A stretch of DNA of 64,000 nt from positions 186,001 through 250,000 of the forward strand of contig NZ_JAAZWE010000007.1 of the NCBI RefSeq assembly GCF_013185185.1, given 5' to 3'. This document shows positions 8,451-16,486 of the stretch, piece by piece; positions within the stretch are counted from its first letter, which is position 1; each line of letters begins with the position of its first letter. The notes beneath the pieces are model-generated. The model saw only the letters and a list, made by a program, of their open reading frames with translations. It was not told where the DNA came from and did not search any database. Source of the DNA: Saccharibacillus endophyticus. Lineage in GTDB: Bacteria; Bacillota; Bacilli; Paenibacillales; Paenibacillaceae. Made by a program: the position numbers and the translations under genes.

Positions 8451-9341
8451 ATGCTGGAGTTGAACGATCCGGTCTGGAGCCGTCTGACTACCGCTTACGG
8501 AGACGGGGAAGAGGCTGCACGGCTGCTGTGTCGCTTGGTTCAAGCCGCGGAAGACGCGGAGCTGAGACAGGAGCTATTTGAGCTGCTGCTGCATCAGGGC
8601 ACGATCTATACGACCACATTGGCGGCTATGCCTTATTTGGCCGAAATGGCCGAGCGGACCGAAGATACGGAGACTTTGGCGGATTTGTATATCGTTTGCG
8701 GTTGGATGGAGAGCGGGCGCGAGCAGGGTGCGGACCGACTGAATATCGCATCCTCCGGCGAGTTTCGCAGAGAGCGCCAGCCCAAGCTTCCGGACGAGGC
8801 GATCGCAAGCATTGCCGAAGGTTATCGAACCGGGTTGGAGCGTCTGAGTCGGCTGCATGAACGGGCTGCGGGATTGGCGTTAAAAGGCATCGAACAGTCA
8901 AGCGACGAAGCTTCAATCGTGATCCGCGAATCGGATGAAAACGAAAATCCCGAAGCCGTCTATCTGCTGGCAGCATGGGCGGCTTATGCGGGAGAGATCG
9001 AAGCGGCGCGATTGTTGTTCCGTTTTCCGGAAGGCGACGAATACAGCGGAGCATGCCCGAGCTGTCAGGCGGATTGGTACGTGTGGCCGAAAGAAGACGA
9101 AGCGGGGATCCTAGTCGTGTACACGGATGATCCCGTGACGGTGCAAAAAGAGAATCGTGCTTCGGCAACCGTGCAAGCGACAGCTGCGACTGCACTGCGG
9201 ACGGAGCTGCAAACGCTGGCTCGCGAAGCGAGACGTATCGGCGCACGCCGTTTGGCCGCAGCGATTCCTTCGCTGGATGGACAGGCAATCTGCCCGGAAT
9301 GCGGGGCTGAGGTGTCGGTCTGGGAAGCTTTGGTCGGTTAA
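8451..9341 (+). CDS. Uncharacterised helical protein with two CxxC knuckles
   Basis: I do not recognise a named family. The 296-residue protein begins with a helical region that reads like HEAT or TPR repeats (residues 1-190; repeated AARLL, ELFELLL, LYIVCGWM blocks). It ends with two widely spaced knuckles, CPSCQADWYVWP near residue 203 and CPECGAEVSVWE near 284. Both resemble halves of a zinc ribbon and both are followed by an aromatic residue, which suggests an internal duplication. There is no signal peptide or membrane segment. The start follows GAGGAGGGGG. It sits 30 bases after the phosphatase gene, so probably in the same operon. Confidence 0.7.
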   Translation: MLELNDPVWSRLTTAYGDGEEAARLLCRLVQAAEDAELRQELFELLLHQGTIYTTTLAAMPYLAEMAERTEDTETLADLYIVCGWMESGREQGADRLNIASSGEFRRERQPKLPDEAIASIAEGYRTGLERLSRLHERAAGLALKGIEQSSDEASIVIRESDENENPEAVYLLAAWAAYAGEIEAARLLFRFPEGDEYSGACPSCQADWYVWPKEDEAGILVVYTDDPVTVQKENRASATVQATAATALRTELQTLAREARRIGARRLAAAIPSLDGQAICPECGAEVSVWEALVG

Positions 9342-9380
9342 AAAAGGAGGAGAGGTCAAATCGATACGGATAAGAAGTTT

Positions 9381-9770
9381 TTGAGCAAAGAAAGATTGGC
9401 TGCGGTTGCGCTGATCCTGTATATATTTCCGTACGCGTCATTTCTTATGGAGGCGCACTATCGGGGCTCATTGCTTGTAGGAGGTTTGTTAGTCGTAGCC
9501 GGAACGGTTTTATTGGCAACGGCGGCCCGGGTTTACGGTTCGATCTATCTGGTACTGCTCGGCAACGTGATCTCGGCATTTATTTCTTATCTTTTTATCC
9601 GGGATTGGTCGGGAACGACGGCTAAGATCTTATTTTTCGAGCCGTTGTCCATCCTTCAAGCCATGTTTGCATACGCGGGCTTTTTGTGGGTCGTGCAGGC
9701 GATTACAATGATCGTCATCGAGATTGTACGCCGCCGTAAAGGTACAAAGACCGTATCTAACGAAACATGA
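9381..9770 (+). CDS. Small four-helix membrane protein, unknown function
   Basis: A 129-residue hydrophobic protein with about four transmembrane helices and a basic C-terminal tail (RRRKGTK). It is clearly paralogous to the frameshifted gene at 11335-11732: shared blocks include YG/LGS-xY-LLGN, the FEPLS/FKPLS loop, and the final helix plus Arg cluster. The start is unusual. TTG at 9381 matches the length of the paralog but lies about 30 bases from the strong site GGAGGAGAGG (9346-9355). An in-frame ATC at 9360 has ideal spacing, so an ATC start or a mutated ATG is possible. No domain name is known to me. Confidence 0.65.
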   Translation: MSKERLAAVALILYIFPYASFLMEAHYRGSLLVGGLLVVAGTVLLATAARVYGSIYLVLLGNVISAFISYLFIRDWSGTTAKILFFEPLSILQAMFAYAGFLWVVQAITMIVIEIVRRRKGTKTVSNET

Positions 9771-9797
9771 AACTTGGAAAAGAACGAAATCAAAAAA

Positions 9798-9834
9798 CCT
9801 CTCCGTCCCGAGAAAACAAGGACGGAGAGGTTTT
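9798..9834. terminator. Bidirectional terminator
   Basis: A perfect 11-bp stem (CCTCTCCGTCC/GGACGGAGAGG) is flanked by an A-run and a TTTT. It separates the convergent membrane-protein and sstT genes. Confidence 0.9.
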
Positions 9835-9891
9835 GACGTATGTGCGCACGCAAACTCGATATTGCTATCCAAGTTTGCGAAAAGGTTCGAA

Positions 9892-11124
9892 TTATCCGTT
9901 TTTCAAAACGGTCGAACCGCCTTCTTTGCGTTTAAGGGCCTGATCGGCAGCGGCCGTGAACAATACGTCCGACGAAGAATTGAGCGCGGTCTCGCAGGAA
10001 TCTTGCACGACGCCGATAATGAAGCCGACACCGACGACTTGAATCGCGATTTCGTTCGGGATGCCGAATAGGCTGCATGCCATCGGGATCAACAGCAGGG
10101 AACCGCCGGCGACGCCGGAAGCACCGGCCGCCGCGACCGCGGACAACACGCTGAGCAGCAGCGCCGTGCCGAAGTCTACCTGAATGTTCAAAGTATGGAC
10201 CGCAGCCAACGTCAATACGGAAATAGTGACGGCCGCTCCGGCCATATTGATGGTCGCGCCCAAAGGAACGGATACGGAATACGTTTCTTTGTCGAGTCCC
10301 AGTTTTTCGCAAAGCCGCATATTCACCGGAATGTTGGCGGCCGAGCTGCGGGTGAAGAAAGCCGTGATGCCGCTCTCTCTCAAACAGCGCAAAACCAGCG
10401 GGTACGGGTTGCTGCGAATTTTGACGTAAACGATCAGTGGATTGACGACCAAAGCGATAAACAGCATGCATCCGACCAATATGGCAAGCAGCATTCCGTA
10501 AGTTTGCAAAGACGAAATACCGTTGGTCGTGATCGAATCGAACACCAATCCGAGAATGCCGATCGGCGCGAAGCTGATTACCCAGCCCACGATACGCGTT
10601 AACGCATCCGACACGTTTTCGATGACTTCCTTGGTTCCGTCTTTGGCGTGACGCAGCGCGGCACCCAATACGATCGCCCAAGCCAAAATCCCGATATAAT
10701 TGGCGTTCATCAAAGCACTGACCGGGTTATCGACGATATTAAGCAGCAAGGTGCGCAGCACTTCGACGATGCCTTGAGGCGGACTCAGTTCTTCCGAAGC
10801 GGAAACGAGCGACAAGATGACCGGAAAAGCGAAGCTGGCGAGCACTGCGGTCAATCCCGCCGAAAAAGTTCCGATCGCATACAAGGCGATAATCGATTTC
10901 ATATTGGTTTTTTGGCCCTGGCGATGCCTGGAGACCGCTGCCGCGACCAAGAACAAGACGAGAATAGGAGCTACGCCTTTGAGCGCTCCGACGAAAAGCG
11001 TTCCGAACAACGCGATCCCTGTTGCTCCCGGAAGAGCCAAAGCCAGCAAAATTCCGAGAACCAGACCGGCCAGGATTCGTTTGACCAGACTGATTTGATT
11101 CCATTTGACCAACCACGCATACAT
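9892..11124 (-). CDS. sstT: Serine/threonine sodium symporter SstT
   Basis: A 410-residue dicarboxylate/amino acid:cation symporter (DAACS) that imports serine and threonine with sodium. The SstT N-terminus (KRILAGLVLGILLAL) is present. The HP1 loop serines appear in FFTRSSAANIPVNM, followed by the TM7 motif PLGATINMAGAA and the HP2 region ASGVAGGSLLLIPMACSLFG, and the TM8 stretch VVQDSCETALNSSSDVLFTAAAD near the C-terminus is characteristic of SstT. Length is typical. It is transcribed alone, with a terminator downstream and flanking paralogs of a small membrane protein on the opposite strand. Confidence 0.95.
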   Translation of the reverse strand: MYAWLVKWNQISLVKRILAGLVLGILLALALPGATGIALFGTLFVGALKGVAPILVLFLVAAAVSRHRQGQKTNMKSIIALYAIGTFSAGLTAVLASFAFPVILSLVSASEELSPPQGIVEVLRTLLLNIVDNPVSALMNANYIGILAWAIVLGAALRHAKDGTKEVIENVSDALTRIVGWVISFAPIGILGLVFDSITTNGISSLQTYGMLLAILVGCMLFIALVVNPLIVYVKIRSNPYPLVLRCLRESGITAFFTRSSAANIPVNMRLCEKLGLDKETYSVSVPLGATINMAGAAVTISVLTLAAVHTLNIQVDFGTALLLSVLSAVAAAGASGVAGGSLLLIPMACSLFGIPNEIAIQVVGVGFIIGVVQDSCETALNSSSDVLFTAAADQALKRKEGGSTVLKNG

Positions 11125-11334
11125 ATGAATACTCCTCCGCTACCGAATGATGCAATGCAAGCCCTCTGCCTATGCATCGAGTTACATTTGTGACAGTTTA
11201 CTACGCAAAAGCGTCAATGTCTGTATGCAATTTGAGTTTTTAAGAAAATGGACAACTATTCGAGAGAAAAAAGCGTTTATGGAACTGTACGAAACCTTTC
11301 GTTTAAAAAATAAGCCAAGCAAAGGAGTCTCATA

Positions 11335-11732
11335 ATGGGAAGATATCCATGGAGCGTATTGATCGTTATCGTCTATGCTTTGCCTTTTGCTTATTTCGGC
11401 ATGCAGCAGGATTACAGTCATCAATCGGTTACGTCGCAATGGTCGCGGCGATGGGCCTACTGGCCTTTGCCAGCATCAAGTTAGGCTCGGTCTACGCACT
11501 TTTGATCGGCAACATCGCTTCATTCGCCGTGTCCTTTTATTTCGTCGGCAACATGCATGGAGACACGCTCGCCGCTTTTTTTAAACCGTTGTCCTCCGAG
11601 CAAACCCTCATTTTCCTGAGCGTCCTGATGCTGATTCTTCAAGCCGTCGTGGCCGGTATTACGTACTGGATCATTCTTAGAAAAAGGCGTGCCATGAATC
11701 CTTATCGCATGGCTTCGCGATCTGTTAAATAA
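11335..11732 (+). pseudogene. Frameshifted paralog of the small membrane protein at 9381
   Basis: An ATG with a good AAAGGAG site starts a frame reading MGRYPWSVLIVIVYALPFAYFG, which aligns to the N-terminus of the 9381 protein. Near 11420-11430 this frame leaves the homology, and the matching continuation (IGYVAMVAAMGLLAFASIK...) is in another frame through 11732. The change corresponds to one missing or two extra bases. Downstream the frame is clean to the end, so the event is recent or a sequencing error. The two paralogs flank sstT on either side. Confidence 0.75.
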
Positions 11733-11748
11733 AGACGCGTATGCAAAA

Positions 11749-11769
11749 ACGCACCTTGTTGGGGTGCGT
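11749..11769 (-). terminator. Minus-strand terminator hairpin
   Basis: On the minus strand ACGCACC/GGTGCGT pairs and is followed by TTTTT, so it would stop leftward transcripts that have already crossed the repeat elements and the ABC importer operon. Confidence 0.6.
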
Positions 11770-11782
11770 CAGTCTGCCGATG

Positions 11783-11951
11783 AAGTTACGTTAGTGGGGG
11801 AAACGAGAAGACTGCGAGAAAAATTCGTTCAGTCCGCTGTCTCACTTGGAAAAGTCGATTGAAGTTTTTAGTTGAAGTTTTCCAAGTTCAAAGGCGTCTT
11901 GAACTGAATTTTTCTCTCCGTCTTCTCGTTTCCAGCTACGTTGGGCTTTTT
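11783..11951 (-). repeat. Palindromic intergenic repeat, copy 1 (minus orientation)
   Basis: Long-type copy. Outer arms ACGAGAAG/CTTCTCGT and AAAAATTC/GAATTTTT, the conserved block GGCGTCTTGAAC, and the apical stem CTTGGAAAA/TTTTCCAAG around a variable A/T-rich loop. It lies between convergent genes. Confidence 0.85.
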
Positions 11952-11972
11952 CAATACTATCGATACTTTCGA

Positions 11973-11997
11973 AGCGCCCTAAAAAGGCGCTTTTTTT
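11973..11997 (+). terminator. Plus-strand terminator
   Basis: AGCGCC and GGCGCT pair around CTAAAAA and are followed by seven T. It lies beyond repeat copy 1, so transcripts of the frameshifted gene would include that repeat. Confidence 0.85.
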
Positions 11998-12023
11998 AGT
12001 ACCTATAAATATCTTCATCCTTC

Positions 12024-12143
12024 AAGGAAGCTTTAGCGGAGGGAGAAATTCAGGTCAAAACGCCTTTGAACTTATAAAGCCGTAGGCTTTATAAGTGAGA
12101 CAGCGGCTTGAACGAATTTATCCCGCAGCGCCCGAGCTTCCTT
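12024..12143 (+). repeat. Palindromic intergenic repeat, copy 2 (short type, plus orientation)
   Basis: Arms AAGGAAGCT/AGCTTCCTT and GGGAGAAATTC/GAATTTATCCC enclose the conserved CGCCTTTGAA and GTGAGACAGCG blocks. The apical stem is CTTATAAAGCC/GGCTTTATAAG with a three-base loop. It is opposite in orientation to copy 1 and almost abuts the end of the ABC ATPase gene. Confidence 0.85.
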
Positions 12144-12161
12144 TTCCTTTCCCCACACATC

Positions 12162-12914
12162 TTAATAGATCGCGATCGGCCCGTACGGTCCCTGAATAAT
12201 CTCGATCTTCGTTTCGAAAATGTCGGTAAGAATATCCGGGTCCATGACTTCCGCTACCGTTCCGAAAGCCGCGATCTGACCGTTTTTCATGGCGCAGATC
12301 CGGTCCGAATATTTGGCCGCGAAATTGATATCGTGCATGACGGTCAGGATCGTTCTTCCGAATTCATAGGCTGCGTGGCGCAAATGTTCCATCATTTGCA
12401 CCGAACGCGCCACGTCGAGATTGTTCAGCGGTTCGTCCAGCAGCACGTATTCCGTCTCTTGGCACAGCACCATCGCGACGTAAGCCCGCTGACGCTGCCC
12501 GCCGGAAAGCTCGTCCAGATAGCGATTCTCCAAAGTCGTCAGGTCGAGGAAGTCGATGTACTTGGAAATGATGTCTTCGTCTTCGTCCGTCAGTCTTCCT
12601 TTCGAATAAGGAAAGCGTCCGAATCCGGCTAGCTGCCTTACCGTCAGCCTCGTCACGAAATGGTTCTCCTGCCGCAGCAGCGTGATGATTTTGGCGAGAT
12701 CGCTCGACTTCGACTTGGAAACGTCCATGTCGGCAACGGTAATTTGGCCTTCGTCCAGGTCCAGCAGCCTGCCGATCATCAGCAGCGTCGTCGATTTGCC
12801 CGCGCCGTTGGGACCGATCAGCGAAGTCAGGCCGGCTTTGGGAATACTGATATTCAACGGACCGATCTCGACTTCGTCCGCGTAGGATTTTTTTACGTTA
12901 TTGATTTCGATCAT
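12162..12914 (-). CDS. Siderophore ABC importer, ATP-binding protein (YclP-like)
   Basis: A 250-residue ATPase of the FecE/iron-chelate class that powers uptake. Walker A is GPNGAGKST (residues 34-42), the signature is LSGGQRQRAYVAM, Walker B is YVLLDEPLNNLD, and the switch His is in VMHDINFAA. Its similarity to Bacillus YclP and the C-terminal FETKIEIIQGPYGPIAIY suggest a petrobactin/catechol-type system. The start overlaps the stop of the permease gene by 4 bases, so the two are translationally coupled. It is the last gene of the operon. Confidence 0.92.
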   Translation of the reverse strand: MIEINNVKKSYADEVEIGPLNISIPKAGLTSLIGPNGAGKSTTLLMIGRLLDLDEGQITVADMDVSKSKSSDLAKIITLLRQENHFVTRLTVRQLAGFGRFPYSKGRLTDEDEDIISKYIDFLDLTTLENRYLDELSGGQRQRAYVAMVLCQETEYVLLDEPLNNLDVARSVQMMEHLRHAAYEFGRTILTVMHDINFAAKYSDRICAMKNGQIAAFGTVAEVMDPDILTDIFETKIEIIQGPYGPIAIY

Positions 12915-13975
12915 AGGGAACCCTTCCTTAAAATCACGATCAAAAATGTCAGGCCGCCGACCAGCTCGATAATGATCGAAACGACGCCTTGAGCATGGAA
13001 GACATGATTCATGATGAAGTAAGCACTTGTGAGGATGACGAACCCGATCGCCAGAGCCATAGGAAATACATAGCGGTGATCATACGTCTGCGCCGCCTGG
13101 TAACTCAACGTCGCGACCAAAAATCCGTAGAACGTCAGCGGTCCCACCAGCGCCGTCGAGATCGCCATCAGAACCGATACCAGCACGAGCGTGTAGATCA
13201 CGCCGGCGTTATGCTTGGTTCCCAGCGCCGTCGAGACGTCTTTGCCGAGCGCCAGTACATTCAACCTTTTGGCATTGATTAGCAGCAGACCCGCGACGAC
13301 GATGACGATCGGAATAGCGATAGGGAAATACGCGGAATCCGAGTTGTTGACGGAAGCGAACAGCCGGGCCTGCAAAATATCGAACTCGGACGGCGCCAGC
13401 ATTCTTCGCATGAACGAGGACACCGACCGTAAACCCGTTCCGATGATAATGCCGACCAGGAGCAGAAGCTGCAAGTTGCCGTATTTTCCCGATAACAGCC
13501 ATCCGTACAGGATCAGGCACATCACGACCATTGCGGCGACTTGGTACAAGAACGAATCGACGCCGCTGAAATTCACGAACGCGGCCGCGCCGAGGAAAAA
13601 GATCGTGCTGGTGTGAATCGTCGAATAGATCGCTTCAAAGCCGAGCAGCGACGGCGTGATGATCCGGTTGTTCGTGATGGACTGAAAAGCGACCGTCGAT
13701 AAACTTTGACAGACCGCCGCAACCAGCATGGAAACCAGCGCCACGACTCTTCGTTCCACCACGGGGATAAAAGACGGCGAGGTCACCGGCACCGGATTGT
13801 TATAAACCAGTAAACCAAAAGAAGACAGAAGGCCGACCCCGAATAACGAGATCAGCAGAACCCAGTAATTCCGCTCTTCGCGCTTGGTCCGAAAAGCTCT
13901 CGCCGATCTTTTTCGAGACGGACGACGGGGATCGGTATTGACCGGTAATGAAGGGGTACTTGTCATTTCGCTCAT
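12911..13975 (-). CDS. Siderophore ABC importer permease 2 (FecCD family, YclO-like)
   Basis: A 354-residue integral membrane permease with about 9-10 transmembrane helices. It has a long cytoplasmic N-terminus (about 45 residues, Ser/Thr/Arg-rich), the AAVCQSLSTVAFQSITNNRIITPSLLGFEAIY block that corresponds to the family's GxxLQxxxxNPLAxPxxLG motif, and the ATPase-coupling region DVSTALGTKHN. It overlaps its neighbours by 4 bases on both sides (ATGA-type overlaps), typical of FecCD pairs. It forms a heterodimer with permease 1. Confidence 0.92.
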   Translation of the reverse strand: MSEMTSTPSLPVNTDPRRPSRKRSARAFRTKREERNYWVLLISLFGVGLLSSFGLLVYNNPVPVTSPSFIPVVERRVVALVSMLVAAVCQSLSTVAFQSITNNRIITPSLLGFEAIYSTIHTSTIFFLGAAAFVNFSGVDSFLYQVAAMVVMCLILYGWLLSGKYGNLQLLLLVGIIIGTGLRSVSSFMRRMLAPSEFDILQARLFASVNNSDSAYFPIAIPIVIVVAGLLLINAKRLNVLALGKDVSTALGTKHNAGVIYTLVLVSVLMAISTALVGPLTFYGFLVATLSYQAAQTYDHRYVFPMALAIGFVILTSAYFIMNHVFHAQGVVSIIIELVGGLTFLIVILRKGSL

Positions 13976-14997
13976 CTTGATATCCTTTTCGATCTCTTTT
14001 GTTTAAGCAAAATCATAATGAATACGACAGAACCTACCGTGCCCAGAATCATGGAAACCGGGATTTCGAACGGCATGATGATGACCCGGGACAGAATGTC
14101 GCAAGCCATGATCGTGCCCATGCCGAGTACGCAGACCCAAGGCAGATTGCTTCTCAGATCGTCGCCCCTGAACATGGATACGATATTCGGAACGATCAGG
14201 CCGAGGAAAGGCAGATTGCCGATCACCGCCGCCACGATGCCTACCGCCAACGAAATCAGCGCCGTACCCAACAGGATGATCCGGTTATAATTCGCGCCCA
14301 AGCTTGTGGCCACATCTTCGCCCAATCCGGCCAACGTCAGTCGATCCGCGTAAATAAAAATCAAAATCGTGACCAATATAATGATCCATAAATATTCGTA
14401 CCGACCCGTCTGCACGGAAGAAAAGGAACCGATAAACCAGTTTTCGATGTTTTGCGTCGCCTGAAACACCAGTCCGATAAACGTGGAAAAGGCCGAAATG
14501 ACCGCCCCCAGCATCATTCCGATGATCGGAACGACCAGAGAGGAGCGAAGTTTGACCTTTTTCAAAAACATGAAGAATACCATCGTTCCGATAAAGGAAA
14601 ACACGATGGCACCCGTCATGCGCAGCAATAGGGACGGAGCAGGGAAAAGCAGGTACACGAACAACAATCCCAGTCCCGACCATTCGATGGTTCCGGTCGT
14701 CGTCGGTTCGACCAGCCGGTTTTGCGTGATCAGCTGCATGACCAGTCCGGCCATCGCCATAGCGGCTCCCGTCAGCATAAGGGCCATCGTTCTCGGAACG
14801 CGGGTGATGAAAAACATCTCCATGCCGTCCGCTTGTCCGCGAATGTCATAGACGCCGGTGAGCAGGGAGGCCGTGCCCAAAATCATTGTCGCGACAATTG
14901 CCAGGATAAAAGGAACGGTCCAGAGCTTTTTTTGCTTATGACGCTGGGGTTGAGCATGCTCAACCCCAGCCGGTTTCGGTATGAAATTTTTGAACAC
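13972..14997 (-). CDS. Siderophore ABC importer permease 1 (FecCD family, YclN-like)
   Basis: A 341-residue FecCD-type permease. Family motifs include AMAGLVMQLITQNRLVEPTTTG and the ATPase contact EDVATSLGANYN. The start is a GTG 15 bases after the binding-protein gene, with AAGGAG 8 bases upstream. The first codons contain a perfect 28-bp palindrome at 14943-14970, described separately. The gene is second in the operon after the binding protein. Confidence 0.92.
   Translation of the reverse strand: MFKNFIPKPAGVEHAQPQRHKQKKLWTVPFILAIVATMILGTASLLTGVYDIRGQADGMEMFFITRVPRTMALMLTGAAMAMAGLVMQLITQNRLVEPTTTGTIEWSGLGLLFVYLLFPAPSLLLRMTGAIVFSFIGTMVFFMFLKKVKLRSSLVVPIIGMMLGAVISAFSTFIGLVFQATQNIENWFIGSFSSVQTGRYEYLWIIILVTILIFIYADRLTLAGLGEDVATSLGANYNRIILLGTALISLAVGIVAAVIGNLPFLGLIVPNIVSMFRGDDLRSNLPWVCVLGMGTIMACDILSRVIIMPFEIPVSMILGTVGSVVFIMILLKQKRSKRISR
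14943..14970. promoter_or_regulatory. Perfect 28-bp palindrome inside the 5' coding part of permease 1
   Basis: GCTGGGGTTGAGCA is followed directly by its exact complement, which in RNA gives a very stable hairpin beginning nine codons into the GTG-started gene. It encodes part of the charged cytoplasmic N-terminus. The spot between binding-protein and permease genes is where processing or attenuation hairpins usually sit, and the 15-base gap here has no room for one. Confidence 0.7.
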
Positions 14998-15012
14998 AGC
15001 TTCAGGCTCCTT

Positions 15013-16077
15013 TTATTTCTTGGACAAAGCTTGCGTCAGGTTGTTGACCAGTTCCGTGAAGGTTTCAATAGATTCATTCGTGTAGGTATCGTTCGGCGCG
15101 TACACGATTTGACCTTTCGTAACGGCCGTCGTGTTTTGCAGCGCCGGCGCGTTGTCGATCACGTCTTGAGCAGGAACGGCTTTTTCGTCGGAAGAAATAG
15201 CGGCGTCCCGATCCAGCACGAAGATCCAATCCGGATTGCTTTGCGCGATCGCTTCCACGGAGATATCGTCGCCTTGGTGGTCGGTAGACGAATTTTGAAC
15301 TTCAAGCGAAGGAACCCAGCCGAAGATTTCATACAGAGGTCCCCATACGCGTCCGGAGTGCGGAGCCGAGAAACCGATGTCGCCGCCGGAGACGATAACG
15401 CTCATCACCGTATCCGTCCCGTTATAGGCGGCTTTGGCTTCTTCAATGGCTTTGTCGAAGTCGGCAATGAGTTGATCGGCTTCCGTCTGCTTTTCGAAAA
15501 TTTTACCCAGATTCGTTGTCGCGTTTTTAAATCCTTTGATCAGATTCTCGCCAGGCGAGCCTTCTTCTCCGGACACGTCGAGTTCGAAATCAACGACGGC
15601 CGCGTTCGGAACCAATTTTTTGATTTCGTCATAATAGCCGGTAAAGCGCTGACCCACGATGACCAGGTCAGGATCGGCAGCCGCTAAAATTTCCAAGTTC
15701 GGTTCGCGGTGGTTGCCGATATTTTGTATGGAATCGTCGCTGACGTAAGGCGAGTCGGGAGGCATGACGTCTTTCGGCGCAGCTACCAGCTTAACGCCCC
15801 AATCGGACAGCGTTTCGAACGTACGGTTGTCCAGCGCTACGACCTTGCTCGGATTCACGGGCACGGTAACCGTTCCGTGAGCGTCCGTGATTTCCACGGT
15901 CGCGGGAGTGCTGGCGGCAGCGGCGGAATCAGCCGTGTCGCTCGTCGTTGCGGCGGCAGTGGAGCTTGCAGCATTGGAAGTCGCCGCTTCATTGTTTGTA
16001 TTGGAGCATGCGCTTAGAGCCAAAGAGAAAGCAGCCAGACCGACAACCATGAATTTCGAAAACTTGAATTTGTTCAT
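15013..16077 (-). CDS. Siderophore-binding lipoprotein (YclQ-like, FatB/PeuA type)
   Basis: A 354-residue class III solute-binding protein anchored to the outer face of the membrane. The signal peptide is followed by the lipobox LSAC near residue 24 and an Ala/Ser/Thr-rich linker (residues 25-60). The mature part has the iron-chelate fold: VVALDNRTFETLSDWGV, DPDLVIVGQRF, SNPDWIFVLDRDAAI. It is first in the operon and under the Fur box. Ligand is inferred by family as a catechol/petrobactin-like siderophore; xenosiderophore uptake is possible because no biosynthesis genes are nearby. Confidence 0.92.
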   Translation of the reverse strand: MNKFKFSKFMVVGLAAFSLALSACSNTNNEAATSNAASSTAAATTSDTADSAAAASTPATVEITDAHGTVTVPVNPSKVVALDNRTFETLSDWGVKLVAAPKDVMPPDSPYVSDDSIQNIGNHREPNLEILAAADPDLVIVGQRFTGYYDEIKKLVPNAAVVDFELDVSGEEGSPGENLIKGFKNATTNLGKIFEKQTEADQLIADFDKAIEEAKAAYNGTDTVMSVIVSGGDIGFSAPHSGRVWGPLYEIFGWVPSLEVQNSSTDHQGDDISVEAIAQSNPDWIFVLDRDAAISSDEKAVPAQDVIDNAPALQNTTAVTKGQIVYAPNDTYTNESIETFTELVNNLTQALSKK

Positions 16078-16147
16078 TTGAACCCCCTGATATGATGTAA
16101 AAGTGACTTGCGGGCGAAACTGAGGATGGATCCGGATTCCGGTTAAT

Positions 16148-16162
16148 TGATAGTGATTATCA
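16148..16162. promoter_or_regulatory. Fur box
   Basis: TGATAGTGATTATCA matches the 7-1-7 Fur consensus (TGATAATNATTATCA) at 14 of 15 positions. It lies just downstream of the -10 of the importer promoter on the minus strand. Further ATCAATAATTGA-like half-sites follow. Iron-dependent repression is expected. Confidence 0.88.
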
Positions 16163-16177
16163 ATATCAATAATTGAG

Positions 16178-16205
16178 ATTATATCAACGGACAGGGAATT
16201 TTCAA
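16178..16205 (-). promoter_or_regulatory. Promoter of the siderophore importer operon
   Basis: Reading the minus strand, TTGAAA (16205-16200) and TATAAT (16183-16178) are 16 bases apart, and the Fur box follows immediately. Confidence 0.75.
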
Positions 16206-16388
16206 CTAGTTACTCCATGTAAACTGTGTCTAAACATTGAACGGTAAACAGGTGAACAAAAATATCGTCGGATGTTAACGCAAAGGATCAAAGACGGGAT
16301 ATATCCGCTTTAGGTTTATGGCGGATTGGGGAGAGGGTTCAAATAGAAGTTCGACGGAGGCAAAAACATGATAGAAATCGGAGTCTCG

Positions 16389-16420
16389 TTCAGAATTTGT
16401 TCAGAACGGATTGGTATAGT
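16389..16420 (+). promoter_or_regulatory. Direct-repeat promoter (TTCAG type), site 1
   Basis: TTCAG (16389), TTCAG (16400) and TATAGT (16415) with exact spacings of 6 and 10 bases. The -10 is extended (TGG before it). It sits 66 bases before the first SLH protein. No normal -35 hexamer is present; the repeats cover that position, as in promoters that need an activator. Confidence 0.8.
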
Positions 16421-16486
16421 TGATTTTGTGGTCTAAAGTCAGTTGTCAATCAAGCATTTCACAGACAGAGGGGAAGAATGTGAATT

